Positions 26,473 to 35,401 of a DNA stretch of 64,000 nt are shown here, one piece after another. The stretch lies in NCBI GenBank assembly GCA_910586255.1, contig CAJUHR010000022.1:10492-74491 (forward strand), in the 5' to 3' direction. Below the pieces are notes generated by a model. It ran no database searches. It saw only the letters and a program-made list of their open reading frames with translations, and was not told where the DNA came from. The translations under genes and the position numbers were made by a program. Every line of letters begins with the position of its first letter. Position 1 is the first letter of the stretch. Source of the stretch: an uncultured Lachnospiraceae bacterium (GTDB lineage Bacteria > Bacillota > Clostridia > Lachnospirales > Lachnospiraceae).

Positions 26473-29193
26473 CTAATCCAATCGTACATAAATTGTTTGC
26501 TCTTTCCCGGACAGCCCGGCAAGCGTCTTCCTGGCAATCACCACGAAGGCGTCCTCATTGACTGCCAGTCTTTTTTCGTTTTCGGAATCAGAACGATCCC
26601 CGCCGAAGACGGCTGCTCCTATAATATATTCTCCGAAATCCTTTCTCCCAGGATTCTCATAAACAACCGTCACAGTTTTCCCGGCAAAGGGCACGGTAAT
26701 GGAGGCCAGGTTTTTCTCATCAAATTGCTCTGCCAGAAGCCGGGGATACAAAATCAAATCTCCCGCCTCCCCCCGAATACCGAAAACCTCTGTGATCATG
26801 GTCATCATATACCAGCTGGCCGCTCCGGTCAGATACGAATACATTCCCCGCCCGTCCGAGCGGAAATACTCCGGAATGCCGGGATAGATATGGCTGGTCT
26901 CAAAATCAAGTGCCGTGTCGGCAAGACTTTTGAGAGCCTTCCACCCTTCCTTCACAAAGCCCCGGCGGTACAGGGCATTGGCATACATGACGGTCATATG
27001 TGAGAAGACTGCTCCGTTCTCCTTCTCCCCGTAGGCAAATCCGAACATCCGGCCCATGTCAAACTTCAGTTCATGAAAATCCGTGTTGAGGCGATAGCCT
27101 CCGATTTCCTTTTGGTAGAGATAATGATCTGCGCTTTTTACAATCTTTTGAATCTGCCGGTCTTCTGCCACACCGCCCATAATGGCAAATACCTGTCCGG
27201 TCAGCATCATCCGCACATGATCCGGATAAAAGCCCTCCACCTTACGGCCGTGATTGTCGTAATAGCTGTTAAACCATCCCTCGTTTTCTGCTTCAATCCA
27301 CTCGTGGCTTCTCACATATTCCGTCAGCCAGTTGGCCTTCTGAATCAGATTGATTGCCAGGGCCGCCAGGGAATAGGGCTTGCGCCTGCCGTTTACCGTG
27401 TGGCGGCACCGGGCCCCATAATTCTTTAAAATCTGCTGCTTTTTGCTGACGTCATCAAAGGTTTTGGGATCATTATCCAGCAATATATCCAGTTCTTCCA
27501 TGAGCTCAACGGAAGGGAAAGAATCCTGCTTTTCCAAAAGGCGGATCATGTGGGCCAGAGCCATCAGATTGCCTGCATAGGCACAGGTGAAGGCCACACT
27601 TTCTCCCCGGTCGGAGGCCATATCCAGGGCATCGTTCCAGTCCGCATCACGCAAACGGCAGATATTGTGGTCTCCCACTTCAAAAAAGGCGGTAAGCTGC
27701 TGAATCAGCAGGTGCTCCAGGATCGTCCCTATGTACACATCCTTCCCGGCTGTCAGCTGCCGGCTTCCCTGACCTTCCTCCCACAATACATCAACCTCTG
27801 TGCCCCGCATACACTGGGCATCCTTAAAATAGGAAACCGGCTCATTTAAAATATCAATATCTCCGGTTTGGTCAATATAAAGGCGGGTGGTCATAAGAGG
27901 CCAGAGGGCATGGTCCATCCACACCCGGCTGATTCCGTTGCGGTCCGCTAAAAAGCTGCCATCGCTGCTACCGATGATGGTGGCATTGGTGCCATCTATG
28001 CGCACGCCGCCAAAGTTTGCCGCAATCATCCGCCCTACATCCCGAGGTTCCATGAGAAGCAGGGAAAGGCAGTCCTGCCACAGATCTCTCCATCCCCGTC
28101 CGCCCCGGCCATAATCGTGGTGAGGCAGGAAGGAACAGCCGAACAGCCTGCGCAGAAACGGCTGAAAGCAAATCCATTTCATCCAGGCATCAAAATCCCT
28201 GTTTCCGGTGCGAAAAGAGACCGGTACCTGATTCCGCCAAAAGGCCTTTGTATCGGAAAAGGCCTTTTGCACCTTCTTTGCCGTGTTGTACTGCCGTGCT
28301 ATGGCGTCAATTTCTTCTTCGCTGTTTTCCGCTCCCAGAAGAAGAATATAGTCTGCCGTCTGTCCGGGGGCCAGAGTAATCATCTCAAAGCAAAAGGCGC
28401 CCATGGCTTCCTTTCCGGCTGCATTGGCGCCGGAGGGACATCCGGGATACGGCTCGTATAAGGAGCGGGGGTGAGTGAAGGTGCCGCCCTCTCCGATAAA
28501 ATCCTCCACTGTCGGGTAGAAGCTTTCCGGCAAATGCCCCTGGCCGGTGGTGCCCATTACGTAGTAGGTCCGGCGATTGGGCCGGTGGCCTTTCTCGTCA
28601 AAGGACATGGTGGGAGTGACCAATACCCCGTTGCCGGTGGTCCTGATCCGGTGAAGCATGGAGGTCACGTTCCGGTGATCCCGCAGATTGTCAGCGCTGC
28701 GCCCGTAAAGGGGAACGGCGGCGCAGGCGGTGAGACTGCGGGAAATGTCTGACTGATTGGTGACGGAAATATACATAATCTCCACGTTTTGATCCGGAGG
28801 GATAAAAGAGGTGACCGTGGAAGACAGACAGCAGCTTTGGGACCAGCGGCTTACAGTATGCCACATCAGTCCGGCTTTTACCTGGCTTTTATCCTGGGCA
28901 GGTGAGAAGCGGGAGTCCTCCTGCCCGGCAGAGGCCCCGACAGCGGACCAGATCTGTTTTTTGTCCAGGACACACCAGAAATTCCGGACCGACCGGTTGT
29001 TGTGAAGGTTTTCCGCACTCACCGGCTCTAAGAGAAATGTTTCCTGGTCGATTTTTGCATCTCCTCCGAGATTTGGCGTGACGGAGCTTTTTAATCCTTT
29101 CATCGAAGCAAGAGGAAAGTACAGACAGCTGATATTTTCCGGCTGTTCTATAAGGAAGCTTCCCTGTTCATCCATAAATTGTAAAGTGCTCAA
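26473..29193 (-). CDS. Second GH94 phosphorylase (longer, laminaribiose-phosphorylase-size)
   Basis: A 906-residue GH94 enzyme, clearly different from its neighbour. It has an N-terminal beta-sandwich (GSFLIEQPENISCLYFPLAS), the central RDLWQDCLSLLLMEP, the general acid Asp in LRDADWNDALDMASDRGES and the C-terminal LTGAASWYM phosphate loop. The ~910-residue length is like characterised laminaribiose phosphorylases, suggesting beta-1,3 or another non-cellobiose linkage, but I cannot assign it. It is the first gene of the minus-strand operon. A minus-strand -10-like TATAAT occurs at about 29287-29292 in the shared divergent region. Confidence 0.83.
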   Translation of the reverse strand: MSTLQFMDEQGSFLIEQPENISCLYFPLASMKGLKSSVTPNLGGDAKIDQETFLLEPVSAENLHNNRSVRNFWCVLDKKQIWSAVGASAGQEDSRFSPAQDKSQVKAGLMWHTVSRWSQSCCLSSTVTSFIPPDQNVEIMYISVTNQSDISRSLTACAAVPLYGRSADNLRDHRNVTSMLHRIRTTGNGVLVTPTMSFDEKGHRPNRRTYYVMGTTGQGHLPESFYPTVEDFIGEGGTFTHPRSLYEPYPGCPSGANAAGKEAMGAFCFEMITLAPGQTADYILLLGAENSEEEIDAIARQYNTAKKVQKAFSDTKAFWRNQVPVSFRTGNRDFDAWMKWICFQPFLRRLFGCSFLPHHDYGRGGRGWRDLWQDCLSLLLMEPRDVGRMIAANFGGVRIDGTNATIIGSSDGSFLADRNGISRVWMDHALWPLMTTRLYIDQTGDIDILNEPVSYFKDAQCMRGTEVDVLWEEGQGSRQLTAGKDVYIGTILEHLLIQQLTAFFEVGDHNICRLRDADWNDALDMASDRGESVAFTCAYAGNLMALAHMIRLLEKQDSFPSVELMEELDILLDNDPKTFDDVSKKQQILKNYGARCRHTVNGRRKPYSLAALAINLIQKANWLTEYVRSHEWIEAENEGWFNSYYDNHGRKVEGFYPDHVRMMLTGQVFAIMGGVAEDRQIQKIVKSADHYLYQKEIGGYRLNTDFHELKFDMGRMFGFAYGEKENGAVFSHMTVMYANALYRRGFVKEGWKALKSLADTALDFETSHIYPGIPEYFRSDGRGMYSYLTGAASWYMMTMITEVFGIRGEAGDLILYPRLLAEQFDEKNLASITVPFAGKTVTVVYENPGRKDFGEYIIGAAVFGGDRSDSENEKRLAVNEDAFVVIARKTLAGLSGKEQTIYVRLD

Positions 29194-29495
29194 GCTTTAT
29201 ACTCCTTCCGTTATTTTTCTCCATAGACAGGCAGCGCGGCCGTACGGCGTCCCGGTAAACGCTGCGAGGAATGTGGTTAAAAAGCATTATATAGGCATCA
29301 TATAGAAAATCCGAAGGAAAGAAAATCAGAAATATGAGAAAAATATCAGAATCATGACATAAAAAGCAGTAAGCGGGAAAAGGCGTCATAAATCTGACAT
29401 TTTGTTCAAATCCGTAATATATCCCCAAAATAATTTACGCTATAATGCAGCCATGAAAAAACGTGAACAAAACACGGCAGAAGGAGGATTTTCCA
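29194..29495. promoter_or_regulatory. Divergent control region of the GH94 and ABC operons
   Basis: Plus strand: a perfect TATAAT at 29441-29446 with no good -35 box, suggesting an activated promoter for the importer. Minus strand: another TATAAT (reverse complement at about 29287-29292) for the phosphorylase operon, again with a poor -35. No inverted operator of LacI type is obvious. An activator such as the nearby AraC protein would fit. Confidence 0.45.
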
Positions 29496-30869
29496 ATGAA
29501 AAAAAGAGTGGTCAGCATCTTTTTGACAGCAGCCATGGTTGCCGGCTGTCTGGCAGGCTGTAGCGGCTCCAAGGGCTCCGGCGGAAACGGGGGTGAAGGC
29601 AAGGTCATCAACATTTACTGCTGGAACAATGAATTTAAGGAAAGGGTTGAGGCCGTCTATCCGGAGGTGGCGGAGACCTCCAAGGACGGCACGATAACCA
29701 AGTTAAAGGACGGAACGGAGATTCACTGGATCGTAAATCCCAATCAGGACGGGGTTTATCAGCAGAAGCTGGATGAGGCATTATTAAATCAGGCCGATGT
29801 TTCCGCTGACGGGAAGGTGGATATCTTTCTGTCCGAGACCGATTATGTAAATAAGTACACGGACATCGATGCAAATGTGGCCATGCCCCTGACAGATCTG
29901 GGAATTGATCCGGCCACGGACTTAGCAGATCAGTATGAATTTACCAAGGTGACGGCATCGGATGTGAACGGGGTTCAGAGAGGATCCACCTGGCAGTGCT
30001 GTCCGGGGCTTTTGGTATACCGCCGGGATATTGCCAGGGATGTGTTCGGCACTGATGACCCTCAGGCGGTTGGGGAGAAGGTGAAGGACTGGGAGACTAT
30101 GGAGGCCACGGCCAGGGAGCTTGCCGCAAAGGGCTACTATACTTTTGCCTCCTATGCAGATACCTTCCGCCTGTACGGCAACAGCATTACCGAGCCGTGG
30201 GTAAAACAAGGAGATACCGTTGTACGGGTGGATCAGAAGATCATGGACTGGGTCAATGACTCAAAGGAGTGGCTGGACGCAGGGTATCTGGATAAGACTG
30301 TCAAGGGGCAGTGGAATGCAGACTGGAATCAGGCCATGGGCTCCTCCTCCAAAGTGTTTGCCTTCCTTTTCCCGGCATGGGGCATTGACTTTACCTTAAA
30401 GCCCAACTGGGACGGGGAGAACGGAGCCTGGGCAGTGACCAACCCGCCTCAGGAATACAACTGGGGAGGCTCCTACATCCACGCCTGTACCGGCACCGAC
30501 AACCCGGAGCATGTAAAGGATATTATTCTGGCATTGACGGCAAACAAGGAGAATCTGTTAAAGATTTCCAGTGATTTTTCCGACTTTACCAATACCCAGA
30601 GCAGTATGAGACAGGCAGCAGAAGATGATGCAAATTTCGCCTCCGAATTTTTGGGCGGTCAGAATGCTTTCGCCTACTTCTCGCCGGTTGCGGAGAATAT
30701 TGTCATGGCGCCTCTCTCTGCCTACGATCAGGGCTGCGTGGAGCTGATTCAGAATTCCTTCAGCGACTATCTGCAGGGACAGGTGGATTATGACAGAGCA
30801 AAATCCAATTTTGAGACGGCAATCATGGAGCGCTATCCGGAGATCAAGCAGGTTCAGTGGCCGGACTGA
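29496..30869 (+). CDS. ABC sugar transporter, solute-binding lipoprotein
   Basis: A 457-residue extracytoplasmic binding protein. The signal peptide MKKRVVSIFLTAAMVAGCLAGCSGS contains lipobox cysteines (LAGC), giving a membrane-anchored lipoprotein. The body has the INIYCWNNEFKERV opening and later segments of the carbohydrate-binding family 1 type. The start at 29496 follows AGAAGGAGG; an upstream frame from 29463 has no site. It heads the importer operon with two permeases. The ATPase is absent, as is common where a shared MsmX-type ATPase serves many importers. Probable ligand is a beta-gluco-oligosaccharide, inferred from the flanking enzymes. Confidence 0.92.
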   Translation: MKKRVVSIFLTAAMVAGCLAGCSGSKGSGGNGGEGKVINIYCWNNEFKERVEAVYPEVAETSKDGTITKLKDGTEIHWIVNPNQDGVYQQKLDEALLNQADVSADGKVDIFLSETDYVNKYTDIDANVAMPLTDLGIDPATDLADQYEFTKVTASDVNGVQRGSTWQCCPGLLVYRRDIARDVFGTDDPQAVGEKVKDWETMEATARELAAKGYYTFASYADTFRLYGNSITEPWVKQGDTVVRVDQKIMDWVNDSKEWLDAGYLDKTVKGQWNADWNQAMGSSSKVFAFLFPAWGIDFTLKPNWDGENGAWAVTNPPQEYNWGGSYIHACTGTDNPEHVKDIILALTANKENLLKISSDFSDFTNTQSSMRQAAEDDANFASEFLGGQNAFAYFSPVAENIVMAPLSAYDQGCVELIQNSFSDYLQGQVDYDRAKSNFETAIMERYPEIKQVQWPD

Positions 30870-30947
30870 TGTTCATAAAGGTTCTGTGAGGAAAAGCTGC
30901 GGGGCGTGATGTCCTGGGGCATACACAAAGAAAGGAATGGCAATTAT

Positions 30948-31898
30948 ATGAACGCAAAACATAAAAAAATCGATTATTCCAAGTGGGGATATATTTTCAT
31001 CCTTCCGTTTTTTTTAAGCTTTTTTATCTTTTCCTTTATTCCTATGATCGACACGGTCCGCTACAGCTTTTTTGAGTACTATCGTTCGGGCCTTAAGGAG
31101 ATCGGTCCCAATTTTGTCGGAATGGCCAATTACGTCAAACTGCTGAAATCGGATATGATTAAATATGGGATAAACACCCTGATATTGTGGGTTATCGGAT
31201 TTATTCCCCAGATTGTCATCGCCCTGATGCTGGCGGAGTGGTTTGTGGATGCCCGCCTGAAAATCCACGGGACTCAGTTTTTCAAGGTAGTGATCTATCT
31301 TCCCAACCTGATTATGGCGTCTGCTTTTGCCATGCTGTTCTTCACCATGTTCTCCACCAACGGGCCGATCAATGCCATTTTGATGTCCCTGGGGTGGACG
31401 AAGGAACCCATTGATTTTCTGGGCTCTGTATGGGGAACCAGATCCCTGGTGGGCCTTATGAACTTTTTGATGTGGTTTGGCAACACCACCATTATGCTGA
31501 TGGCGGCGATCATGGGAATCAGCCCGGATATTTTTGAAGCCTCCGAGCTGGACGGGTGCAACAGCTTCCAGCGGTTCTTCTCCATTACCCTGCCTCTGAT
31601 CCGGCCTATACTGGCCTACACGCTGATCACCTCGGTCATCGGCGGACTTCAGATGTTTGATGTGCCTCAGATTCTGACCAACGGACAGGGAACGCCCAAC
31701 AGGACTTCCATGACCCTGATCATGTTCTTAAACAGCCACTTAAAGAGTAAGAACTACGGCATGGCCGGCGCATTGTCTGTCTACCTGTTTATTGTCAGCG
31801 GTATTTTGTGCTTCTTCGTGTACCGGATGACCAACAATCAGGATCTGGACGGATCCAAGGCAGCAGCGAAAAAAGCAAAAAAGGAAAAGAGGGGATGA
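30948..31898 (+). CDS. ABC sugar transporter permease (MalF type)
   Basis: A 316-residue permease with six transmembrane segments. The cytoplasmic EAA loop reads EASELDGCNSFQRFFSITLPLI, the coupling helix that contacts the ATPase. The C-terminal tail is Lys/Ala rich (SKAAAKKAKKEKRG). The start at 30948 (MNAKHKKIDYSKW) is preferred to 30906 because the conserved domain begins there and AAAGGA precedes it. Second gene of the importer operon; five bases separate it from the next permease. Confidence 0.92.
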   Translation: MNAKHKKIDYSKWGYIFILPFFLSFFIFSFIPMIDTVRYSFFEYYRSGLKEIGPNFVGMANYVKLLKSDMIKYGINTLILWVIGFIPQIVIALMLAEWFVDARLKIHGTQFFKVVIYLPNLIMASAFAMLFFTMFSTNGPINAILMSLGWTKEPIDFLGSVWGTRSLVGLMNFLMWFGNTTIMLMAAIMGISPDIFEASELDGCNSFQRFFSITLPLIRPILAYTLITSVIGGLQMFDVPQILTNGQGTPNRTSMTLIMFLNSHLKSKNYGMAGALSVYLFIVSGILCFFVYRMTNNQDLDGSKAAAKKAKKEKRG

Positions 31899-31902
31899 GT
31901 TT

Positions 31903-32748
31903 ATGAAATCAAAGGGACCAAATTATTTTCGGAGTGTTTTTGCTCATGTGACGCTGATTATCCTGTCATTTATGTGTTTGTTTTTCTTCTACATTTTGTT
32001 TGTCAACGCCACCCGCTCCCATGCGGATCTGCAAAAGGGATTTTCGGCGCTGCCAGGGGCTTTTCTGTGGAAGAACTTAAGCAATGTGGCCAATGACGGA
32101 AGCTTTCCCATGTTCCGGGGAATTTTAAACAGCCTGATTGTTTCCGGGTCCAGTGCGGCGATCTGTACTTATTTTTCGGCCTTGACAGCCTATGGCCTTT
32201 ATGCTTATAATTTTAAATTGAAAAAGGTTGCGTTTACTTTTATTATGGCGATTCTGGTTATGCCTACACAGGTAACGGCCATGGGATTTCTGCGCTTGAT
32301 CACCAATATGGGAATGTATGACTCCCTGCTGCCTCTGATCATCCCGTCCATTGCATCGCCCTCCGTGTTCTATTTTATGTACAGCTACTTAGAGTCCTCC
32401 CTGCCTATGTCCCTGGTGGAGGCGGCCAGGATCGATGGCTCGGGAGAGTTTCGGACCTTTAACAGCATTATCCTTCCCATCACCAAGCCGGCTATTGCCG
32501 TGCAGGCAATCTTTACCTTTGTGGGGTCCTGGAACAACTATTTTGTTCCGGCGTTGGTGATTCAGTCCAAGACAAGGATGACCGTTCCTATTTTGATTGC
32601 AACACTTCGTGGGGCGGATTACATGAACTTTGATATGGGAAAGATCTACACCATGATTCTGGTGGCGATTGTGCCGATTATTCTGGTGTACCTCCTGCTT
32701 TCAAAGTATATTATTGCCGGTGTGACATTAGGCGGTGTGAAGGAATAA
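31903..32748 (+). CDS. ABC sugar transporter permease (MalG type)
   Basis: A 281-residue permease with six membrane segments. Its EAA motif is VEAARIDGSGEFRTFNSIILPIT, and the C-terminus (YIIAGVTLGGVKE) is typical of MalG-type subunits. It pairs with the preceding permease to form the channel. A strong stem-loop follows at 32771-32817, before the GH3 gene, and may lower transcription of downstream genes. Confidence 0.93.
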   Translation: MKSKGPNYFRSVFAHVTLIILSFMCLFFFYILFVNATRSHADLQKGFSALPGAFLWKNLSNVANDGSFPMFRGILNSLIVSGSSAAICTYFSALTAYGLYAYNFKLKKVAFTFIMAILVMPTQVTAMGFLRLITNMGMYDSLLPLIIPSIASPSVFYFMYSYLESSLPMSLVEAARIDGSGEFRTFNSIILPITKPAIAVQAIFTFVGSWNNYFVPALVIQSKTRMTVPILIATLRGADYMNFDMGKIYTMILVAIVPIILVYLLLSKYIIAGVTLGGVKE

Positions 32749-32770
32749 CTACAGCTCCGGATCTTGTATG

Positions 32771-32817
32771 GGCTGATGCCAGGAAAACAGAGTGTAAAAG
32801 CCTGGCATCAGCCTTTT
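32771..32817 (+). terminator. Stem-loop between importer and GH3 gene
   Basis: GGCTGATGCCAGG (32771-32783) and CCTGGCATCAGCC (32801-32813) are a perfect 13-bp pair followed by TTTT. It is likely a partial terminator that attenuates read-through into the beta-glucosidase. Confidence 0.8.
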
Positions 32818-32866
32818 GCAATACCGGGAAAACAGGTAAGAATGTATTAGAGAAAGGGGAAAAGGA

Positions 32867-35371
32867 ATGGTAAAACAGACAGGTAAAGATATAAATCATA
32901 ATCAAAATCACAGCGGGACCCGGGAGCCATCGGTTTCCGGACGGGAGCGGGAGCATGGAAAACTGGCAAGGAGCCTGGCGGCAGATGGCATGGTTCTTCT
33001 GAAAAATGAAGGATTGCTTCCGTTGGAGCCTTCGGCTGCGGTGGCGCTTTTGGGAGGAGGGGCAGGAAAAACCGTCAAGGGCGGCATTGGTTCCGGAGAT
33101 GTGAATAACCGGGAGAATATTTCTGTCTGGCGGGGACTAAAGGAAGCCGGAGTGACCATAACCAGCCGGGAATGGCTTGCCGACTTTGACAGACGCTACG
33201 AGGCCGCCAGAACAAAATGGAAGGAGAAGGTCTTGGCGGATGCAGAGCACATGGACAATCCCTTTGATGCCTATGCAGCCAATCCCTTTTCCCTGCCGGA
33301 GGGGCGTGCCATCGGGGCAGAGGATTTAAAGGGGGCACAGGCGGCAATTTATGTGATCAGCCGTATCTCCGGTGAGGGAAAGGACAGGCGGAAGGAAGAG
33401 GGGGATTATTACTTAAGCAAAAAGGAGCGGGAGGACCTTCTGTTTTTAGACCGGCAGGGGCTTCCGGTTATTTTGATTTTGAATGTGGGGGCGCCGGTGG
33501 AGCTGACGGCCATTCTTGAAGAGACAAAAAATATCCGGGCGATTCTGCATATTTGTCTGCCGGGACAGGAGGGAGGCCGGGCGGCTGCGGATGTGCTTCT
33601 GGGAAAAACCGTTCCCGGCGGCCGTCTGACGGACACATGGGCAAAGCATTATGAGGATTACCCCTCGGCGGAAAGCTACAGCTATTTAAACGGCGACCTT
33701 CGGACAGAGGAGTACAGGGAGGGAATTTACGTGGGATACCGGCATTTCGACAGCTTCGGCATCGAGCCTTTGTTTCCCTTTGGCTACGGCCTTTCCTACA
33801 CGGATTTTTCTGTCAGGTTTGAAAAATTGCAGACAGTTAAAAAAGGGGCAGAGGTTACGGTCACGGTGGAAAACATCGGAAAGCTGTATGCAGGACGGGA
33901 GGTGGTTCAGGTCTATGTGACACCGCCTCAGACAGGCGCCCCGAGAGAGTATCAGCGTCTGGCCGGCTTTGCCAAGACAAGACTTTTAGGCCCCGGGGAG
34001 GCCCAGACACTCACGGTTTTCCTGGAACAAAGGCAGTTCGCCGGCTATTCCCGTGAGGATTCGGCCTGGGTGGTGGATGCAGGAAAATATGGCGTGTGGG
34101 TGGGGAAAAATTCCGCCTGCCTGGAACTGGCGGCTTTGCTGGAGGTTTCAAAAAAGACGGTTCTTAAGCGGACAAAGACGGTGTGCCTCCCGAAAGCCGG
34201 CCTTTTGGATAAAGGAGAGGCCCTGTTTGCAAAGGATCGGGCTGCAGAGTGGCTTGGAATGGCTGAGGATAAAAAGGTGGTGACGGTTCCCTTCCTGCCT
34301 TGTGAGGAAGAGGAAGACGGGGGAAAAGATCCGGCTGGTGCTGCGGCGACTTTGGCCCGGGAGCTGCCTGTGGAGACATTGATTCCTCTTTTGTACGGGA
34401 ATATCACAGACAGCAAAAGCACTCTGGGATCCTCGGGAGTGCGGGTGCCCGGTTCTGCCGGGGAGACCACGGAGGAGCTGGAGAAGCTTTTGGGTATCCG
34501 TTCACTTATTATGGCGGACGGTCCGGCAGGTCTCCGTCTGCGGCAAAGCTATCAGGTAAACAGGCAGACAGGTTCAGTATACGGTGTCGGTGTTTTGGGA
34601 TCTTTAGAAAACGGATTTCTGGAAGAGACCATCTGGCATGAGGATGCAGACACCTATTATCAGTACTGCACGGCATTTCCGGTGGGAACCGCACTGGCAC
34701 AGACCTGGGATTTGGAATTGCTTAAAACCTTCGGCAGCGCGGTGGCTGTCGAGATGGAGGAATTTCATGTGGACCTGTGGCTGGCGCCGGGGATGAACAT
34801 TCATAGAAATCCCCTGTGCGGGCGCAATTTTGAGTATTACTCGGAGGATCCTTATTTGTCGGGAATGTTGGCGGCCGCGGTGACACACGGCGTCCAGAGC
34901 CATAAGGGCTGCGGTGTGACAATTAAACATTTTGCCTGCAACAATCAGGAGGACAACAGGATGTCTGTGGATTCCTGTGTCTCGGAACAGGCCTTGCGGG
35001 AAATCTATTTCCGCGGATTTGAGATTGCGGTAAAAGAAGGCAGACCGGCTGCCGTCATGACTTCCTACAACCAGATCAACGGGGTTCACGCGGCCAACAA
35101 TTACGGTCTCTGCACCACTCTTGCCCGGGACGAATGGGGGTTTGAAGGAGTGATCATGTCGGACTGGAATACCACGGTCCCGGAGGACGGAAGCATCCCA
35201 TGGCTGTGTGCTGATGCGGGAAATGATATTATTATGCCGGGAAATCCGCAGGACGGGGAAAATATCCGACAGGCATTCAGGGAAGGAAAGCTTTCGGAAG
35301 AGAAAATCCGGGGCTGTGCCGAAAGAATCCTTACGCTGGCGGAGAGGATAACGGGGCATCAGGTGCATTGA
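32867..35371 (+). CDS. GH3 beta-glucosidase with inverted domain order
   Basis: An 834-residue cytoplasmic glycoside hydrolase family 3 enzyme. The usual C-terminal domain comes first (~30-310: GMVLLKNEGLLPLE, ILNVGAPVELT, GQEGGRAAADVLLGK, FPFGYGLSYT). A fibronectin-III-like domain follows (~330-420: VTVENIGKLYAGREVVQVY). The TIM-barrel catalytic domain is last (~530-834), with MADGPAGLRL, APGMNIHRNPLCGRNFEYYSEDP, TIKHFACNNQE and the nucleophile Asp of VIMSDWN. This permuted order is known in Ruminococcus and Butyrivibrio beta-glucosidases. It would hydrolyse oligoglucosides brought in by the importer. ATG 32867 follows GGGGAAAAGG. A regulator gene starts 30 bases after its stop. Confidence 0.92.
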   Translation: MVKQTGKDINHNQNHSGTREPSVSGREREHGKLARSLAADGMVLLKNEGLLPLEPSAAVALLGGGAGKTVKGGIGSGDVNNRENISVWRGLKEAGVTITSREWLADFDRRYEAARTKWKEKVLADAEHMDNPFDAYAANPFSLPEGRAIGAEDLKGAQAAIYVISRISGEGKDRRKEEGDYYLSKKEREDLLFLDRQGLPVILILNVGAPVELTAILEETKNIRAILHICLPGQEGGRAAADVLLGKTVPGGRLTDTWAKHYEDYPSAESYSYLNGDLRTEEYREGIYVGYRHFDSFGIEPLFPFGYGLSYTDFSVRFEKLQTVKKGAEVTVTVENIGKLYAGREVVQVYVTPPQTGAPREYQRLAGFAKTRLLGPGEAQTLTVFLEQRQFAGYSREDSAWVVDAGKYGVWVGKNSACLELAALLEVSKKTVLKRTKTVCLPKAGLLDKGEALFAKDRAAEWLGMAEDKKVVTVPFLPCEEEEDGGKDPAGAAATLARELPVETLIPLLYGNITDSKSTLGSSGVRVPGSAGETTEELEKLLGIRSLIMADGPAGLRLRQSYQVNRQTGSVYGVGVLGSLENGFLEETIWHEDADTYYQYCTAFPVGTALAQTWDLELLKTFGSAVAVEMEEFHVDLWLAPGMNIHRNPLCGRNFEYYSEDPYLSGMLAAAVTHGVQSHKGCGVTIKHFACNNQEDNRMSVDSCVSEQALREIYFRGFEIAVKEGRPAAVMTSYNQINGVHAANNYGLCTTLARDEWGFEGVIMSDWNTTVPEDGSIPWLCADAGNDIIMPGNPQDGENIRQAFREGKLSEEKIRGCAERILTLAERITGHQVH

Positions 35372-35401
35372 AAAATCGCGTAAAATACAGGGGGAGAAGG
35401 A

